DNA of 64,000 bases from Haloplanus sp. HW8-1 (GCF_023703795.1 NZ_CP098518.1:2852001-2916000), one strand, 5' to 3'. Positions 41,481 to 50,880 are shown, counted from the first letter of the stretch. A program made the numbers and translations. The notes: generated by a model not told the origin, from the letters alone.

Positions 41481-42092
41481 TCAGTCGGCCACCGCCGCGA
41501 GGTTGGCGGCGAGACCACTGAAAAGCAGGAGGACCGTCACGCCGAGGTTCGCCGCGTCGTTGGCGAACAGGAGGGGGATCAGCGCAATCTCGTCGGCGAA
41601 CCCGTAGAGCACGCCGCCGACGATGAGCGTGACGCCGACGAGGCCGAGAATGAGGCTACCGATGGTCCCGAGTCGGTGCGGTGTGTCGTCGCCGACCGTC
41701 GCTTCCGAAACGGCCTCCCGGACCGTCTCGCGGATGCCGTCGTCGACGTACTCCTGGAGCGTCCGTTCTTTTTCGTCGAGTTCGTCGGCACGGGTCGCGA
41801 GTTCGCGCTCGCGGTTCTCGATCGTGACCTCCCGATCGTCGAGGTTCGACTCGCGTTCCTCGATCCGCCGTTCCCTGTCGTCGAGTTCGGTCTCCCGCTC
41901 GTCCAACTCCTCGTGTCGGCTCCGGAGGGTGCGCTCGCGTTCGTCGAGTTCCGCCTCGCGCTCGTCGAGTTCGTCGGCGAAGTCCGCGAGGCCGCGTTTG
42001 CGTTGCTCCAGTTCCCGTCGCTCGGCTTCGAGGCGGTCGTCGTCCGCCGGATCGACCGGGTCGACCTCGGAGAAGGGATCGTCGCCGCTCAT
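41481..42092 (-). CDS. Coiled-coil protein with two C-terminal membrane helices
   Basis: 203 residues from the ATG at 42092. An acidic start is followed by a coiled coil (about 20-115) built from 14-residue Leu-Asp-Glu-Arg-Glu repeats such as ELDERERTL, ELDERETEL and NLDDREVTI. A short helix and then hydrophobic segments near 148-170 and 178-200 anchor it in the membrane. The N-terminus would face the cytoplasm. Function unknown; an architecture like this suits a scaffold or membrane-stress protein. Confidence 0.7.
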   Translation of the reverse strand: MSGDDPFSEVDPVDPADDDRLEAERRELEQRKRGLADFADELDEREAELDERERTLRSRHEELDERETELDDRERRIEERESNLDDREVTIENRERELATRADELDEKERTLQEYVDDGIRETVREAVSEATVGDDTPHRLGTIGSLILGLVGVTLIVGGVLYGFADEIALIPLLFANDAANLGVTVLLLFSGLAANLAAVAD

Positions 42093-42115
42093 GGGTGAAC
42101 GTCTCACTCGATCGT

Positions 42116-42124
42116 CTAAATATT
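42116..42124 (-). promoter_or_regulatory. TATA box of the coiled-coil gene
   Basis: Plus-strand CTAAATATT, i.e. AATATTTAG on the minus strand, 28 nt before the ATG at 42092, which supports that start over the longer ORF. Confidence 0.6.
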
Positions 42125-42201
42125 GTCGAGAGTACACTTTATCCACGGTCGGTCCGGGAGCCAGGCCTGGCGGCGACGTCGTCCCCGGTGACGTAACTAC
42201 C

Positions 42202-42210
42202 GGTTATAAG
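42202..42210 (+). promoter_or_regulatory. TATA box of the first metY
   Basis: GGTTATAAG centred 31 nt before the ATG at 42237; a strong haloarchaeal promoter sequence. Confidence 0.6.
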
Positions 42211-42236
42211 TTCTTCCAGGAATATGCGCTGTACAC

Positions 42237-43505
42237 ATGACCGACGGCTTTCACACCCGAAGCCTCCACGCCGGGGGGGAGCCGGATCCGGCGACGGGCG
42301 CGCGTGCGCTGCCCATCTACCAGACCACGTCGTACGTCTTCGACGACGCCGACGACGCCGCGGCGCGGTTCAGCCTCGACGTCGAGGACGACATCTACTC
42401 GCGGTTCTCGAACCCGACGGTGCGGGCCCTCGAACGCCGACTGGCCTCGCTCTCGGGCGGGACCGACGCCGTCGCCACCGCGTCGGGGATGGCCGCTCTC
42501 GACGCCGCGACGAGCATCCTCGCCGAGGCGGGCGACAACGTCGTCGCCTCGGCGGACATGTACGGCGGGACCAGCACGTACTTCTCGAAGATGGCCTCGC
42601 GCCGGGGAATCGAGTTCCGCCCCGTCGAGACGCTCGACTACGACGCGTACGCCGAGGCCGTCGACGACGACACCGCGTTCGTCCACGTCGAGACGCTCGC
42701 CAATCCGTCGCTGGTGACGCCGGACTTCGAGCGACTGGCCGACATCGCCCACGAGCACGGCGCCCCGCTTTTCGTCGACAACACCTTCGCCACGCCGTAC
42801 CTGTGTCGGCCGCTCGAACACGGCGCCGACGTCGTCTGGGAGTCGACGACCAAGTGGATCCACGGCTCCGGCACCACGCTCGGGGGGATCCTCGTCGACG
42901 GCGGCACGTTCCCCTGGGACCACCCCGATGCCGAGTACCCCGAACTCGCGGGGGAGAACCCCGCCTACGGCTTCGATTTCACCGAGCGGTTCGGCGACCG
43001 GGCCTTCGCGGCCGCCGCGCGCTACCGCTCGCTGCGGAGCCTCGGCAACGGCCAGTCCCCGTTCGACGCCTGGGTCACGATGCAGGGTCTGGAGACGCTC
43101 CCGCTCCGGATGGAGCGCCACTGCGAGAACGCCGAGGCCGTCGCCGCGTTCCTCGACGACCACCCCGCGGTCGAGTGGGTGGCCTACCCCGGTCTCGACA
43201 CACACGAGACCCACGAGAACGCGAGCGAGTATCTCGACGGCGGCTACGGCGGCATGATCACCTTCGGCCCCGCCGACGGCTTCGACGCCGCGAAGGGACT
43301 GTGTGAGACCGTCGAGTTGGCGAGTTTCCTCGCGAACATCGGCGACGCGAAGACGCTGGTGATCCACCCCGCATCGACCACCCACTCGCAGTTGAGCGAG
43401 GCCGAACAGCGGGCGGCGGGCGTCACGCCCGACATGGTCCGCCTCTCCGTAGGCTTAGAGGACGCCGAGGACATCACCGCCGACCTGGATCGAGGGCTGC
43501 GATGA
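42237..43505 (+). CDS. metY: O-acetylhomoserine sulfhydrylase-type enzyme, copy 1
   Basis: 422 residues, Cys/Met metabolism PLP family. [50 protein letters not shown], the cofactor-binding [32 protein letters not shown] and the PLP lysine in [16 protein letters not shown] are intact. The length and the extra loop ([17 protein letters not shown]) favour O-acetylhomoserine sulfhydrylase over cystathionine gamma-synthase. It makes homocysteine from acetylhomoserine. Overlaps metX by 4 nt, a clear pathway pair. A paralogue lies at 45807. Confidence 0.9.
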   Translation: MTDGFHTRSLHAGGEPDPATGARALPIYQTTSYVFDDADDAAARFSLDVEDDIYSRFSNPTVRALERRLASLSGGTDAVATASGMAALDAATSILAEAGDNVVASADMYGGTSTYFSKMASRRGIEFRPVETLDYDAYAEAVDDDTAFVHVETLANPSLVTPDFERLADIAHEHGAPLFVDNTFATPYLCRPLEHGADVVWESTTKWIHGSGTTLGGILVDGGTFPWDHPDAEYPELAGENPAYGFDFTERFGDRAFAAAARYRSLRSLGNGQSPFDAWVTMQGLETLPLRMERHCENAEAVAAFLDDHPAVEWVAYPGLDTHETHENASEYLDGGYGGMITFGPADGFDAAKGLCETVELASFLANIGDAKTLVIHPASTTHSQLSEAEQRAAGVTPDMVRLSVGLEDAEDITADLDRGLR

Positions 43506-44725
43506 CGTCGGTCGAGAGCGGCACGCGGGCCCTCGGGGAGTTCACCTTCGAATGCGGGGAGTCCATCGACGACCTGCAGGTCGCCTACGAGGCCTACGGC
43601 GACTTCGAGGCGACGGAGGAGGGGAGCAACGCCGTCCTGATCTGTCACGCGCTCACCGGCAGCCAGAACGTCGCCAGCGCCGGGGTAGCCGACACCGCGG
43701 GCCAGGCGCGGGCGTGGTGGAACGACATCGTCGGCCCCGGCAAGGCCATCGACACCACGGAGTATTACGTCGTCTGTGCGAACGTCCCCGGGTCCTGTTA
43801 TGGCTCGTCGGGGCCGCCCGCGGAGAACCCCGAGACGGGCGAGCCGTGGGGCACCGACTTCCCGCCCGTGACGATCGGCGACTGGACACGGGCCCAGCGA
43901 CGCCTGCTCGACGACCTGGGCGTGGGGCGTCTGCACGCCGTCGTCGGCGGGAGCGCCGGCGGCATGAACGTCCTCGACTGGGCGGTGCAGTTCCCCGACG
44001 ACGTGGCGCGGATCGTCCCCGTCGCCGCGGCGGCGCGTCTCGACGCCCAGTGTCTCGCCCTCGACGCCATCGCCCGCCGGGCCATCACCACCGACGACGA
44101 CTGGCAGGGCGGGGATTACTACGGCGGCGAGACGCCGACGGAGGGCCTCGCGCTCGCCAGACAGATCGGCCACGTGATGTACCTCTCGAAGACGTCGATG
44201 CGCGAGAAGTTCGGCCGCCGGGCGGCCGGCCGGGACGCCGTGCGCTCCTTCCCCGCCGATCGCGCCGCCGCCTTCTTCCCGTATCGAGAGGTCGAGTCCT
44301 ACCTCGACTACCAGGCCGAGAAGTTCGTCGATCGGTTCGATCCCAACACCTACCTCTACCTCACCCGCGCGATGGACGACTACGACCTCAGCGAGGGGTA
44401 CGAGGGGGACGCCGACGCCCTCGCCGCCTTCGAGGGCGAGACGCTGCTCGTGTCCTTCACCGGCGACTGGCATTTCACCGTCGCCCAGTCCGAGTCGCTG
44501 GCCGAGGCCTGCCGGACGGCGGGGGTCCCCGTCGCCCACCACGTGATCGAGTCGGACCACGGCCACGACGCCTTCCTCGTCGAACCCGAGAAGGTCGGCC
44601 CGCCGCTCCGTGACTTCCTCGCGGACGGCCTGACGGGGCGTGCCATCCACGACACCGCCGAGGACGACGAGGACGACGACGAGGAGGACTTCGCGCCCGT
44701 CCACAACTCGCTGTTCGGCGGGTGA
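43502..44725 (+). CDS. metX: Homoserine O-acetyltransferase
   Basis: 407 residues, alpha/beta-hydrolase fold. [28 protein letters not shown], the nucleophile elbow [15 protein letters not shown] (Gly-Gly-Ser-Ala-Gly-Gly), the Asp in [11 protein letters not shown], and the His in [14 protein letters not shown] form the triad. It acetylates homoserine to feed metY, which overlaps it upstream. The C-terminus ends in a run of Asp/Glu typical of halophiles. Homoserine O-succinyltransferase activity cannot be excluded from sequence. Confidence 0.93.
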   Translation: MTSVESGTRALGEFTFECGESIDDLQVAYEAYGDFEATEEGSNAVLICHALTGSQNVASAGVADTAGQARAWWNDIVGPGKAIDTTEYYVVCANVPGSCYGSSGPPAENPETGEPWGTDFPPVTIGDWTRAQRRLLDDLGVGRLHAVVGGSAGGMNVLDWAVQFPDDVARIVPVAAAARLDAQCLALDAIARRAITTDDDWQGGDYYGGETPTEGLALARQIGHVMYLSKTSMREKFGRRAAGRDAVRSFPADRAAAFFPYREVESYLDYQAEKFVDRFDPNTYLYLTRAMDDYDLSEGYEGDADALAAFEGETLLVSFTGDWHFTVAQSESLAEACRTAGVPVAHHVIESDHGHDAFLVEPEKVGPPLRDFLADGLTGRAIHDTAEDDEDDDEEDFAPVHNSLFGG

Positions 44726-44752
44726 GGGTCGCGGATCGCCCACCCCGGTCGA

Positions 44753-45649
44753 TCACCGAAACAGGAACTCCGCGGCGTGGGCCAACGCGACGACCGAGAG
44801 GGAGCCGAGGAGTAACAGCAGCATGCCGAGGAGGAGTTTCGAACCGAGAAGGGCGGCCCGTCTGCACTCCGCGAGCAGAACCGACGCCCCGCAGTGCAGA
44901 ACACGGTTGACGCGGCGGTATCGGTAATACGAGATCCGATTCCGTAGCCCGAGGACGAACGGGACCGAGGGGATACCGATGGCGACGAGAAAGACCGCCA
45001 CGTCGGGGGAGAGATAGACCGAAAACCGGAGTTCGTGGACCATATTGGCAAAGAGGATCGGTACGCCGACGAGCGCGAACAGCAACTGGGACGACGTACT
45101 GCGCTCGAACACCGTCCCGACGTGGGCGACGACGGCGGCTTCGCCGATCGCCGAGACGGCGACCTTGACGGCGGCGTACGCGACCAGCGAATAGCCGAAG
45201 AGGGCACGCGAGCGAGCGGCCATGATTTCGAGTTCGGCGTCGCGTATCTTCGACTCCGGGAGGTATCCCTCCGTGAACAGCGACCGCTCGTCGTACGTTC
45301 GCTCCATCCCGGCGTGTCCCTCGTATCTCGGCACCAAGACGTTCCAGACCGTCTCCAGTTCGACCTTCAGGCGTACCGAGGCCTTCACGAACAACACGAG
45401 CAGTGTCGAGAACACTCCCAACTTGAGCAGGTCGACGGCGATTCCCACGACGACGGCCTCGACGAACCCCCTCGTGACCCGCGCGCCGAACAGGGACGCG
45501 GCGCCGATAACGAGATACCACACGACCACGACGAGCAGCGGAACGAGGAGAACACTCTCGAACGCACGAAGCCACGCCCCGACCCAAATCAGCGTTCGAT
45601 AGGCGAGATTTCGTGTGATTTCGGCGGTGTTCGCGACGTTGTTGGGCAT
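44753..45649 (-). CDS. Membrane protein of unknown function
   Basis: 298 residues from the ATG at 45649. Helices lie near 35-60, 68-95, 155-180, 190-210, 218-240 and 270-295. A long cytoplasmic or external loop (about 95-145) contains VPRYEGHAGMERTYDERSLF. Composition is less acidic than neighbours, with more Tyr and Arg. No HExxH or other catalytic motif was seen. It is inserted, on the opposite strand, between metX and the second metY. Acquisition from elsewhere is possible but not shown. Confidence 0.6.
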   Translation of the reverse strand: MPNNVANTAEITRNLAYRTLIWVGAWLRAFESVLLVPLLVVVVWYLVIGAASLFGARVTRGFVEAVVVGIAVDLLKLGVFSTLLVLFVKASVRLKVELETVWNVLVPRYEGHAGMERTYDERSLFTEGYLPESKIRDAELEIMAARSRALFGYSLVAYAAVKVAVSAIGEAAVVAHVGTVFERSTSSQLLFALVGVPILFANMVHELRFSVYLSPDVAVFLVAIGIPSVPFVLGLRNRISYYRYRRVNRVLHCGASVLLAECRRAALLGSKLLLGMLLLLLGSLSVVALAHAAEFLFR

Positions 45650-45774
45650 TCGCGTTCGCGTTCGACGGTGAATAGATGTCAACTCACATTATTTTTTCGT
45701 CGGGAGCTACGAAGGGCGGGGGCAGGCGGGATGATTCCGGTCACAGACACCGGCAGGACCTGCACCTGCCCGTC

Positions 45775-45783
45775 GGTTTTACG
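45775..45783 (+). promoter_or_regulatory. TATA box of the second metY
   Basis: GGTTTTACG centred 28 nt before the ATG at 45807. Confidence 0.5.
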
Positions 45784-45806
45784 CCGCGGGAACCGAATCA
45801 CCGAGC

Positions 45807-47102
45807 ATGGCAGACGACGAAGATGGACCCGGATTCCACACGCGAAGTTTGCACGCCGGCCAGGAGCCAGACCCCTCGACCGGTGCGCGCGCGCCGCCGA
45901 TCTTCCAGACCACGTCGTACGTCTTCGACGACGCCGACGACGCCGCCGGGCAGTTCGCCCTCGAGAAGGAGGGTCACATCTACTCGCGGCTGATGAACCC
46001 CACCGTGGGCACCCTCCAGGAGCGGCTGGCCTCGCTGGAGGGTGGCGTCGGCGCCGCCGCCACCGCCTCGGGCATGGCCGCACTCGACCTCGCGACCTTC
46101 CTGCTCGCCGAGGCGGGGGACAACATCGTCACCGCGTCGGCGCTGTACGGGGGGACCTACACGTATCTGACCCACTCCGTCGAGCGCCGCGGAATCACGA
46201 CCCGGTTCGTCGACACCCTCGATTACGACGCCTACGCCGAGGCCATCGACGAGGACACCGCGTACGTCCACCTCGAAACGATCGGCAACCCCGCCCTGAT
46301 CACGCCGGACATCGAACGGATCGCGGACATCGCCCACGAGAACGGCGTCCCGCTGTTCGTCGACAACACGTTCGCCACGCCGTACCTGTGTCGGCCGCTC
46401 GAACACGGCGCGGATCTCGTCTGGGACTCGACGACCAAGTGGCTCCACGGGTCAGGGTCGACCGTCGGCGGCGTCCTCGTCGACGGCGGCACCTTCGACT
46501 GGGGCGAGTACGCCGAGGACTACCCCGAAATCGGGCAGTCGAACCCCGCCTACCACGGCGTCAACTTCCACGAGACGTTCGCCCCCGCGGGCTTCACCTA
46601 CGCGGCCATCGCCCGCGGCCTGCGCGACCTCGGCAACACCCAGTCGCCGTTCGACGCCTGGGTCACCCTCCAGAAACTCGAATCGTTCCCGATGCGGATG
46701 GACCGCCACTGCGAGAACGCGATGGCCGTCGCGGAGTTCCTCGACGACCATCCCGCGGTCGCGTGGGTGAACTACCCCGGCCTCGAATCGCACGAGACCC
46801 ACGCGACGGCGAGCGAGTACCTCGACGGCGGCTACGGTGGCATGATCACGTTCGGTCTCTCGGCCGGCTACGAGGCCGCGAAGGGCACCGTGAACAACGT
46901 CGAACTCGCCTCCCTGCTGGCGAACGTGGGCGACGCGAAGACGCTCGTCATCCACCCCGCCTCGACCACCCACCAGCAGTTGACCGACGAGGAACAGGAA
47001 GCGGCGGGTGTCACGCCCGACATGGTCCGCCTCTCGGTGGGCCTGGAGGACGTCGAGGACATCGTCGCCGACCTGGATCGGGCCATCGACGCCGCGACGT
47101 AG
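45807..47102 (+). CDS. metY: O-acetylhomoserine sulfhydrylase-type enzyme, copy 2
   Basis: 431 residues, colinear with the first copy along its length ([52 protein letters not shown] shared). The PLP lysine is in DSTTKWLHGSGSTVGG. It differs in the substrate region (YLTHSVERRGITTRFVDTL versus [19 protein letters not shown]) and in the insert NPAYHGVNFHETFAPAGF. One copy may prefer acetylhomoserine and the other acetylserine or act in the reverse direction. That split is inferred. Confidence 0.88.
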   Translation: MADDEDGPGFHTRSLHAGQEPDPSTGARAPPIFQTTSYVFDDADDAAGQFALEKEGHIYSRLMNPTVGTLQERLASLEGGVGAAATASGMAALDLATFLLAEAGDNIVTASALYGGTYTYLTHSVERRGITTRFVDTLDYDAYAEAIDEDTAYVHLETIGNPALITPDIERIADIAHENGVPLFVDNTFATPYLCRPLEHGADLVWDSTTKWLHGSGSTVGGVLVDGGTFDWGEYAEDYPEIGQSNPAYHGVNFHETFAPAGFTYAAIARGLRDLGNTQSPFDAWVTLQKLESFPMRMDRHCENAMAVAEFLDDHPAVAWVNYPGLESHETHATASEYLDGGYGGMITFGLSAGYEAAKGTVNNVELASLLANVGDAKTLVIHPASTTHQQLTDEEQEAAGVTPDMVRLSVGLEDVEDIVADLDRAIDAAT

Positions 47103-47103
47103 C

Positions 47104-47742
47104 TCACCCGAGCAGGCCGCGCTCCTCGAACACCCGTTCCAGCCGATCCATCGACGCCACCACCACGTCGCAGGCCGGCCGCACCGCGGGCTTGGGGAGG
47201 AAGCCGACGGCGAGGCCGGCGACTTCGAGCATCGGGAGGTCGTTGGCGCCGTCGCCGACGGCGACGGTCCGCGACAGCGGCAGGTCACGGTCGGCGGCCA
47301 GCGTCTCCAGTGCCTCGTCTTTCGTGCCCTCGATCAGCGGCCCCTCGACAGCGCCGGTGAGGCGATCACCGCTCGCGGGGAGTCGGTTGGCGACGACGGT
47401 GTCCACCTCAACTCCCTCCCGCGCGAGGGCGCGCTCGACGCCGCGTTCGAACCCGCCGGTGAGGATGGCCGTGTGGTGGCCGGCGTCGTTCAGACGGGCG
47501 AGCAGGTCGGCCGCGCCCGAGCGGAGGCGCACCCGACCGAACGCCTCGTCGGCGCGGTCGATCGCCAACCCCTCCAGCAGCGCGGCGCGTTCGCGCAGGC
47601 TCTCCGCGTAGCTGAGTTCGTCGTTCATCGCTCGTTCGGTAACGTCAGCCATGCGGTCGGCCACGCCACACTGCTCGCCGAGCAGGACCGTCATCTCGGA
47701 GTCCGAGAGCGTGCCGTCGAAGTCGAAGGCGACGAGTCGCAT
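47104..47742 (-). CDS. serB: Phosphoserine phosphatase
   Basis: 212 residues, HAD fold. Motif I is VAFDFDGTLSDSE with the two aspartates at the start, motif II TAILTGG, motif III the Lys region KDEALETLA, and motif IV VAVGDGANDLPMLEVAG. The cap contains YAESLRERAALLEGL, as in SerB. It produces serine. The ATG at 47742 begins directly at the family start; the longer in-frame ATG at 47799 would add an Arg-rich stretch. Faces the sensor kinase-like gene. Confidence 0.9.
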   Translation of the reverse strand: MRLVAFDFDGTLSDSEMTVLLGEQCGVADRMADVTERAMNDELSYAESLRERAALLEGLAIDRADEAFGRVRLRSGAADLLARLNDAGHHTAILTGGFERGVERALAREGVEVDTVVANRLPASGDRLTGAVEGPLIEGTKDEALETLAADRDLPLSRTVAVGDGANDLPMLEVAGLAVGFLPKPAVRPACDVVVASMDRLERVFEERGLLG

Positions 47743-47800
47743 ATCGGCCCGTCGCCGGCCGGAGGTTTGAATCCCCCGACCCCGATCTGGTCGCGACAAC

Positions 47801-47810
47801 GTTTATAAGC
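47801..47810 (+). promoter_or_regulatory. TATA box of the sensor-kinase-like gene
   Basis: GTTTATAAGC, about 42 nt before the ATG at 47847. It suggests a short leader of about 15 nt rather than a leaderless message. Confidence 0.55.
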
Positions 47811-47846
47811 GTGCCGTCGGGGGATACGAAGTGAATCACCCTGGCC

Positions 47847-48887
47847 ATGTTCGACATCCCCGGCCCGCTGAAGCGCTGGTCGCTCGCGATGACCGGCCTC
47901 GGCCTCGGCTCCGTCCCGGCCTTGCGCCTACTCGTCGCGACCGACCGGGCGGCGGCGCTGCTGGAGGGGGCCGTTCCCATCCTCCTGTTTACCGGCGTTA
48001 CCTACGCCGGGGTAGCGTACGCGCGCCGACGGCCGCCACGGTTCACGGCCGTGGTGACGGCGTGGACGCTCTCGGTCGTCGCGGGCATGGTCGTGGTCGC
48101 CCTGTGGATCGTGACGCTCGTCCACCTCGCCGCCGCGACCCTCGCGTTCGGGGCGGTCGTGCCCATCCTCACCTCCGTCGGCGCGCTCGCGGGGCTGTGG
48201 CTGGGGACGAGCAACGCGCGGTGGCGGGAGGGCGAGCGGACGCTGCGGCGTGAGCGCGAACGGATCGACTTCCTGAACGAACTGTTGCGCCACTACGTGT
48301 TGAACGCCGCCCAGGTGATCGTCGGCCGGGCGGACCTGCTGGCGGAGCGCACCGACGACGAGAACGCGGCGATGATCGGTGACACGGGGCGGCGGATGGC
48401 ACGCCACGTCCAGCAGTTGGGGGCGCTGCTCTCGAGCGAGGGATCGTGCTGGCCGGTCGATCTCGCGACCGCAGTCCGGAAGGCACGTGCGAACCTGAAC
48501 GCGGACGTCCGTCTCGTGGATCAGGTGCCCGAACCCTGTCCGGTGCTCGCGGACGACGCGCTGGACGTGCTGATCGAGGGACTGCTCGTGCAGGCGGTCG
48601 ACCGGGCGGGCGAGGACGGCGTGACGATCCGGATCGGCGCGACCCGCACCGACGGGAGCGTGGTCCTGACCGTCGACGACGACGCCGACGAGCCACCCGT
48701 CGAGGCGGTCGATCCGGAGGCCATCGACACCGACAGCGGCGTCCTCCGGTTCCAGCAGTATCTCGTGGTGACACTGACCCAGCGGTACGACGGCGAGGTA
48801 ACGGTGACGGACCGCGAGGACGGCGCCCGGATCGATATCCGGCTGCCGGCACCACGCCGAACCGAAGACGCGTTTGGAAACCCTTAA
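47847..48887 (+). CDS. Membrane histidine kinase-like protein with degenerate ATPase domain
   Basis: 346 residues. Four hydrophobic helices fill the first 125 residues. The phospho-acceptor helix reads FLNELLRHYVLNAAQVI with His149, the haloarchaeal form of the HisKA H-box. The ATPase region has a VLIEGLLVQAVDRAGED segment where the N-box (usually Asn-Ala-x-Lys-His) should be, and no clear Gly-rich G-boxes. It may be an inactive or phosphate-accepting partner rather than a kinase. No response regulator is nearby. Confidence 0.7.
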   Translation: MFDIPGPLKRWSLAMTGLGLGSVPALRLLVATDRAAALLEGAVPILLFTGVTYAGVAYARRRPPRFTAVVTAWTLSVVAGMVVVALWIVTLVHLAAATLAFGAVVPILTSVGALAGLWLGTSNARWREGERTLRRERERIDFLNELLRHYVLNAAQVIVGRADLLAERTDDENAAMIGDTGRRMARHVQQLGALLSSEGSCWPVDLATAVRKARANLNADVRLVDQVPEPCPVLADDALDVLIEGLLVQAVDRAGEDGVTIRIGATRTDGSVVLTVDDDADEPPVEAVDPEAIDTDSGVLRFQQYLVVTLTQRYDGEVTVTDREDGARIDIRLPAPRRTEDAFGNP

Positions 48888-48912
48888 CAGCCGTCCTCGG
48901 GTCGATTCGAGT

Positions 48913-50544
48913 ATGAAGGTACTCGTCACGGACCCGATCGCCGACGCAGGGCTGGACCGCCTTCGCGAGGCGGGCCACGAGGTGGTGACCGCGTACGACA
49001 TCGCGGGGGACGACCTGCTGGACGCCGTCGCCGACGCCAACGCCCTCGTGGTGCGGTCGGGGACGGACGTGACCGAGGCGGTGTTCGAGGCGGCGCCGAA
49101 CCTGATCATCGTCGGACGGGCGGGCATCGGCGTCGACAACATCGACATCGACGCCGCGACCGACCACGGCGTCATCGTCGCCAACGCGCCCGAGGGGAAC
49201 GTCCGGGCGGCGGCGGAACACACCGTCGGGATGGCCTTCGCCACCGCCCGCTCCATCCCACAGGCACACGTCCGGTTGCGGGCCGGCGAGTGGGCGAAAA
49301 GCGACTACCTCGGAACGGAGCTCAACGGCAAGACGCTCGGCATCGTGGGGCTCGGGCGGGTCGGCCAGGAGGTCGCAAAGCGCCTGGGCTCGCTCGGCAT
49401 GGAACTCGTCGCGTACGACCCATATATCGGACAGGAACGCGCCGACCAACTCGGCGCCGAACTCGTCGAGTTCGAGGCCTGCGTGGAGCGGGCGGACTTC
49501 CTGACGGTCCACACGCCACTGACCCCGGAGACGGAAGGGATGATCGGCGCGGACGAACTCGCGCTGATGGGTGGCGGCTACGTCGTCAACTGCGCGCGCG
49601 GCGGCGTCGTCGACGAGACGGCGCTCGCGGCGGCGGTGGAAGACGGCACCCTCGACGGGGCGGCCATCGACGTGTTCGCCGACGAGCCCATCTCGCCGGA
49701 CAACCCGCTGTTGGCCGTCGACGACGTGGTCGTCACGCCCCACCTCGGCGCCTCGACGGAGGCCGCCCAGGAACACGTCGCCACGAGCATCGCGGATCAG
49801 ATGGTCGCGGCGTTCAACGACGAACCCGTCGTGAACGCGTTGAACGCCCCCTCGATCGATGAGAGCGCCTTCCCCCGCGTTCAGCCGTACGTCGAACTCG
49901 CGGAAACCGCGGGCAAGGTGGCGGCACAGATGTTCGACGGCCGCATCTCTGAGGTTCGGGTGCGCTACGAGGGCGACATCGCCGACGAGGACGTCGAGTT
50001 CGTCACCGCGAGCGGCCTCAAGGGTGTGTTCGAGCCCCTGGAGTGGCAGGTGAACGCGGTCAACGCCCCGAAGATCGCCGAGGAACGGGGGATCGAGGTG
50101 ACCGAGGAGAAGACCCGCCGGAGCGAGGACTTCCAGAGCCTCGTGACCGTCGTCGTCGGCGACGGCACCGACGAGATCGGCGTGTGTGGCACCCTCTTCA
50201 CCGGCGACGATCCCCGGATCGTCCGCATCGACGGCTACCGCGTCGACGCCGTCCCCCACGGACAGATGCTCGTCGTCAGGAACTACGACCGACCCGGCGT
50301 GCTCGGCCTGATCGGGACCGTCCTCGGCGACAACGACATCAACATCGCGGGGATGTTCAACGGCCGCGAGACACTCGGCGGCGAGGCGATGACGGTGTAC
50401 AACCTCGACGAACCGGTCCCGGAGGACGTCGCAGCAGAGATCCGTGCCGACGAGCGCATCATCGAGGTGAAGGGCATCACGCTCGGGGACGGCGAGGACG
50501 AGGAGGAGACGGCCGAGGCGGACACCGGGACTGCGGACGACTAG
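48913..50544 (+). CDS. serA: D-3-phosphoglycerate dehydrogenase
   Basis: 543 residues, with NAD domain, ASB domain and C-terminal ACT domain. MKVLVTDPIADAGLDRLREAG begins the fold. GIVGLGRVGQEVAKRLGSLG is the nucleotide loop. Catalytic Arg in NCARGGVVDE, Glu in DEPISPDNPL and His in TPHLGASTEAAQEH are in place. The ACT end, near 470, reads LVVRNYDRPGVLGLIGTVLGDNDINIAGM and probably binds serine for feedback. First step of serine synthesis. Its stop TAG overlaps the minus-strand stop of the next gene in CTAG. Confidence 0.94.
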   Translation: MKVLVTDPIADAGLDRLREAGHEVVTAYDIAGDDLLDAVADANALVVRSGTDVTEAVFEAAPNLIIVGRAGIGVDNIDIDAATDHGVIVANAPEGNVRAAAEHTVGMAFATARSIPQAHVRLRAGEWAKSDYLGTELNGKTLGIVGLGRVGQEVAKRLGSLGMELVAYDPYIGQERADQLGAELVEFEACVERADFLTVHTPLTPETEGMIGADELALMGGGYVVNCARGGVVDETALAAAVEDGTLDGAAIDVFADEPISPDNPLLAVDDVVVTPHLGASTEAAQEHVATSIADQMVAAFNDEPVVNALNAPSIDESAFPRVQPYVELAETAGKVAAQMFDGRISEVRVRYEGDIADEDVEFVTASGLKGVFEPLEWQVNAVNAPKIAEERGIEVTEEKTRRSEDFQSLVTVVVGDGTDEIGVCGTLFTGDDPRIVRIDGYRVDAVPHGQMLVVRNYDRPGVLGLIGTVLGDNDINIAGMFNGRETLGGEAMTVYNLDEPVPEDVAAEIRADERIIEVKGITLGDGEDEEETAEADTGTADD

Positions 50545-50849
50545 AGCCCGAGGAAGCCGGCGATCCGCCGGAGGGCGCCGGGCGTCGTCTCGGGCGGCGA
50601 CACCGCGTCGTCGTCGTCGGTCGACTCCTCGGCGTCCCGCTGTTGTTCGAGCAAACGCTCGTAGCGCTCGACGATCCGCTCGTTCTCGCGGCGCTGTTTC
50701 TCGACCGCGGCACGGAGCGCCTCGTTTTCCCGCTCCAGTTCGGCGATGCGCGTACGGGCGTCAGGGTCGGCGTCGGTGGCGTCACGCGACGCCGACGGCC
50801 CGTCGCGACCGCTACTCACCGTCCCGGTCGGAAGGCCGCTCGGAACCAT
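50541..50849 (-). CDS. Small coiled-coil protein
   Basis: 102 residues. A Ser/Asp-rich start is followed by a coiled coil (about 33-75) with the heptad-like IAELERENEALRAAVEKQR and ERIVERYERLLEQQ. An acidic linker and a short hydrophobic end (LRRIAGFLGL) close it; the end could insert in or bind to a membrane. Promoter elements: TATA-like GTTTTTACTG (minus strand) at 50871-50880, and the box shared with the gene at 22486 just before the ATG. Function unknown. Confidence 0.65.
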   Translation of the reverse strand: MVPSGLPTGTVSSGRDGPSASRDATDADPDARTRIAELERENEALRAAVEKQRRENERIVERYERLLEQQRDAEESTDDDDAVSPPETTPGALRRIAGFLGL

Positions 50850-50866
50850 GTATGGTACTTTTTCAC
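50850..50866 (-). promoter_or_regulatory. Start-site box shared with the gene at 22486
   Basis: Plus-strand GTATGGTACTTTTTCAC touching the start codon of the coiled-coil gene; same place and 14/17 identity with 22651-22667. Confidence 0.45.
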
Positions 50867-50870
50867 ATGG

Positions 50871-50880
50871 CAGTAAAAAC
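50871..50880 (-). promoter_or_regulatory. TATA box of the small coiled-coil gene
   Basis: Plus-strand CAGTAAAAAC; minus strand GTTTTTACTG, about 27 nt from the start at 50849. Confidence 0.45.

Noticed and set aside
44753-45649. Possible zinc metalloprotease because of H-E-L-R in the membrane protein
   Set aside because: No HExxH or other metal motif; the match is a single His-Glu pair.
45731-45806. An ATG at 45731 giving a longer upstream ORF before the second metY
   Set aside because: It is in another frame, is Arg-rich and lies upstream of the TATA box of metY.
47760-47785. GGTTTGAATCCC resembles a tRNA T-arm
   Set aside because: No matching acceptor or anticodon stems, and the T-arm consensus C is missing. 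It lies in the gap between serB and the next gene.
50541-50544. Overlapping stops of serA and the coiled-coil gene in CTAG
   Set aside because: A chance consequence of the palindromic stop sequence in tightly packed convergent genes, with no further signal.
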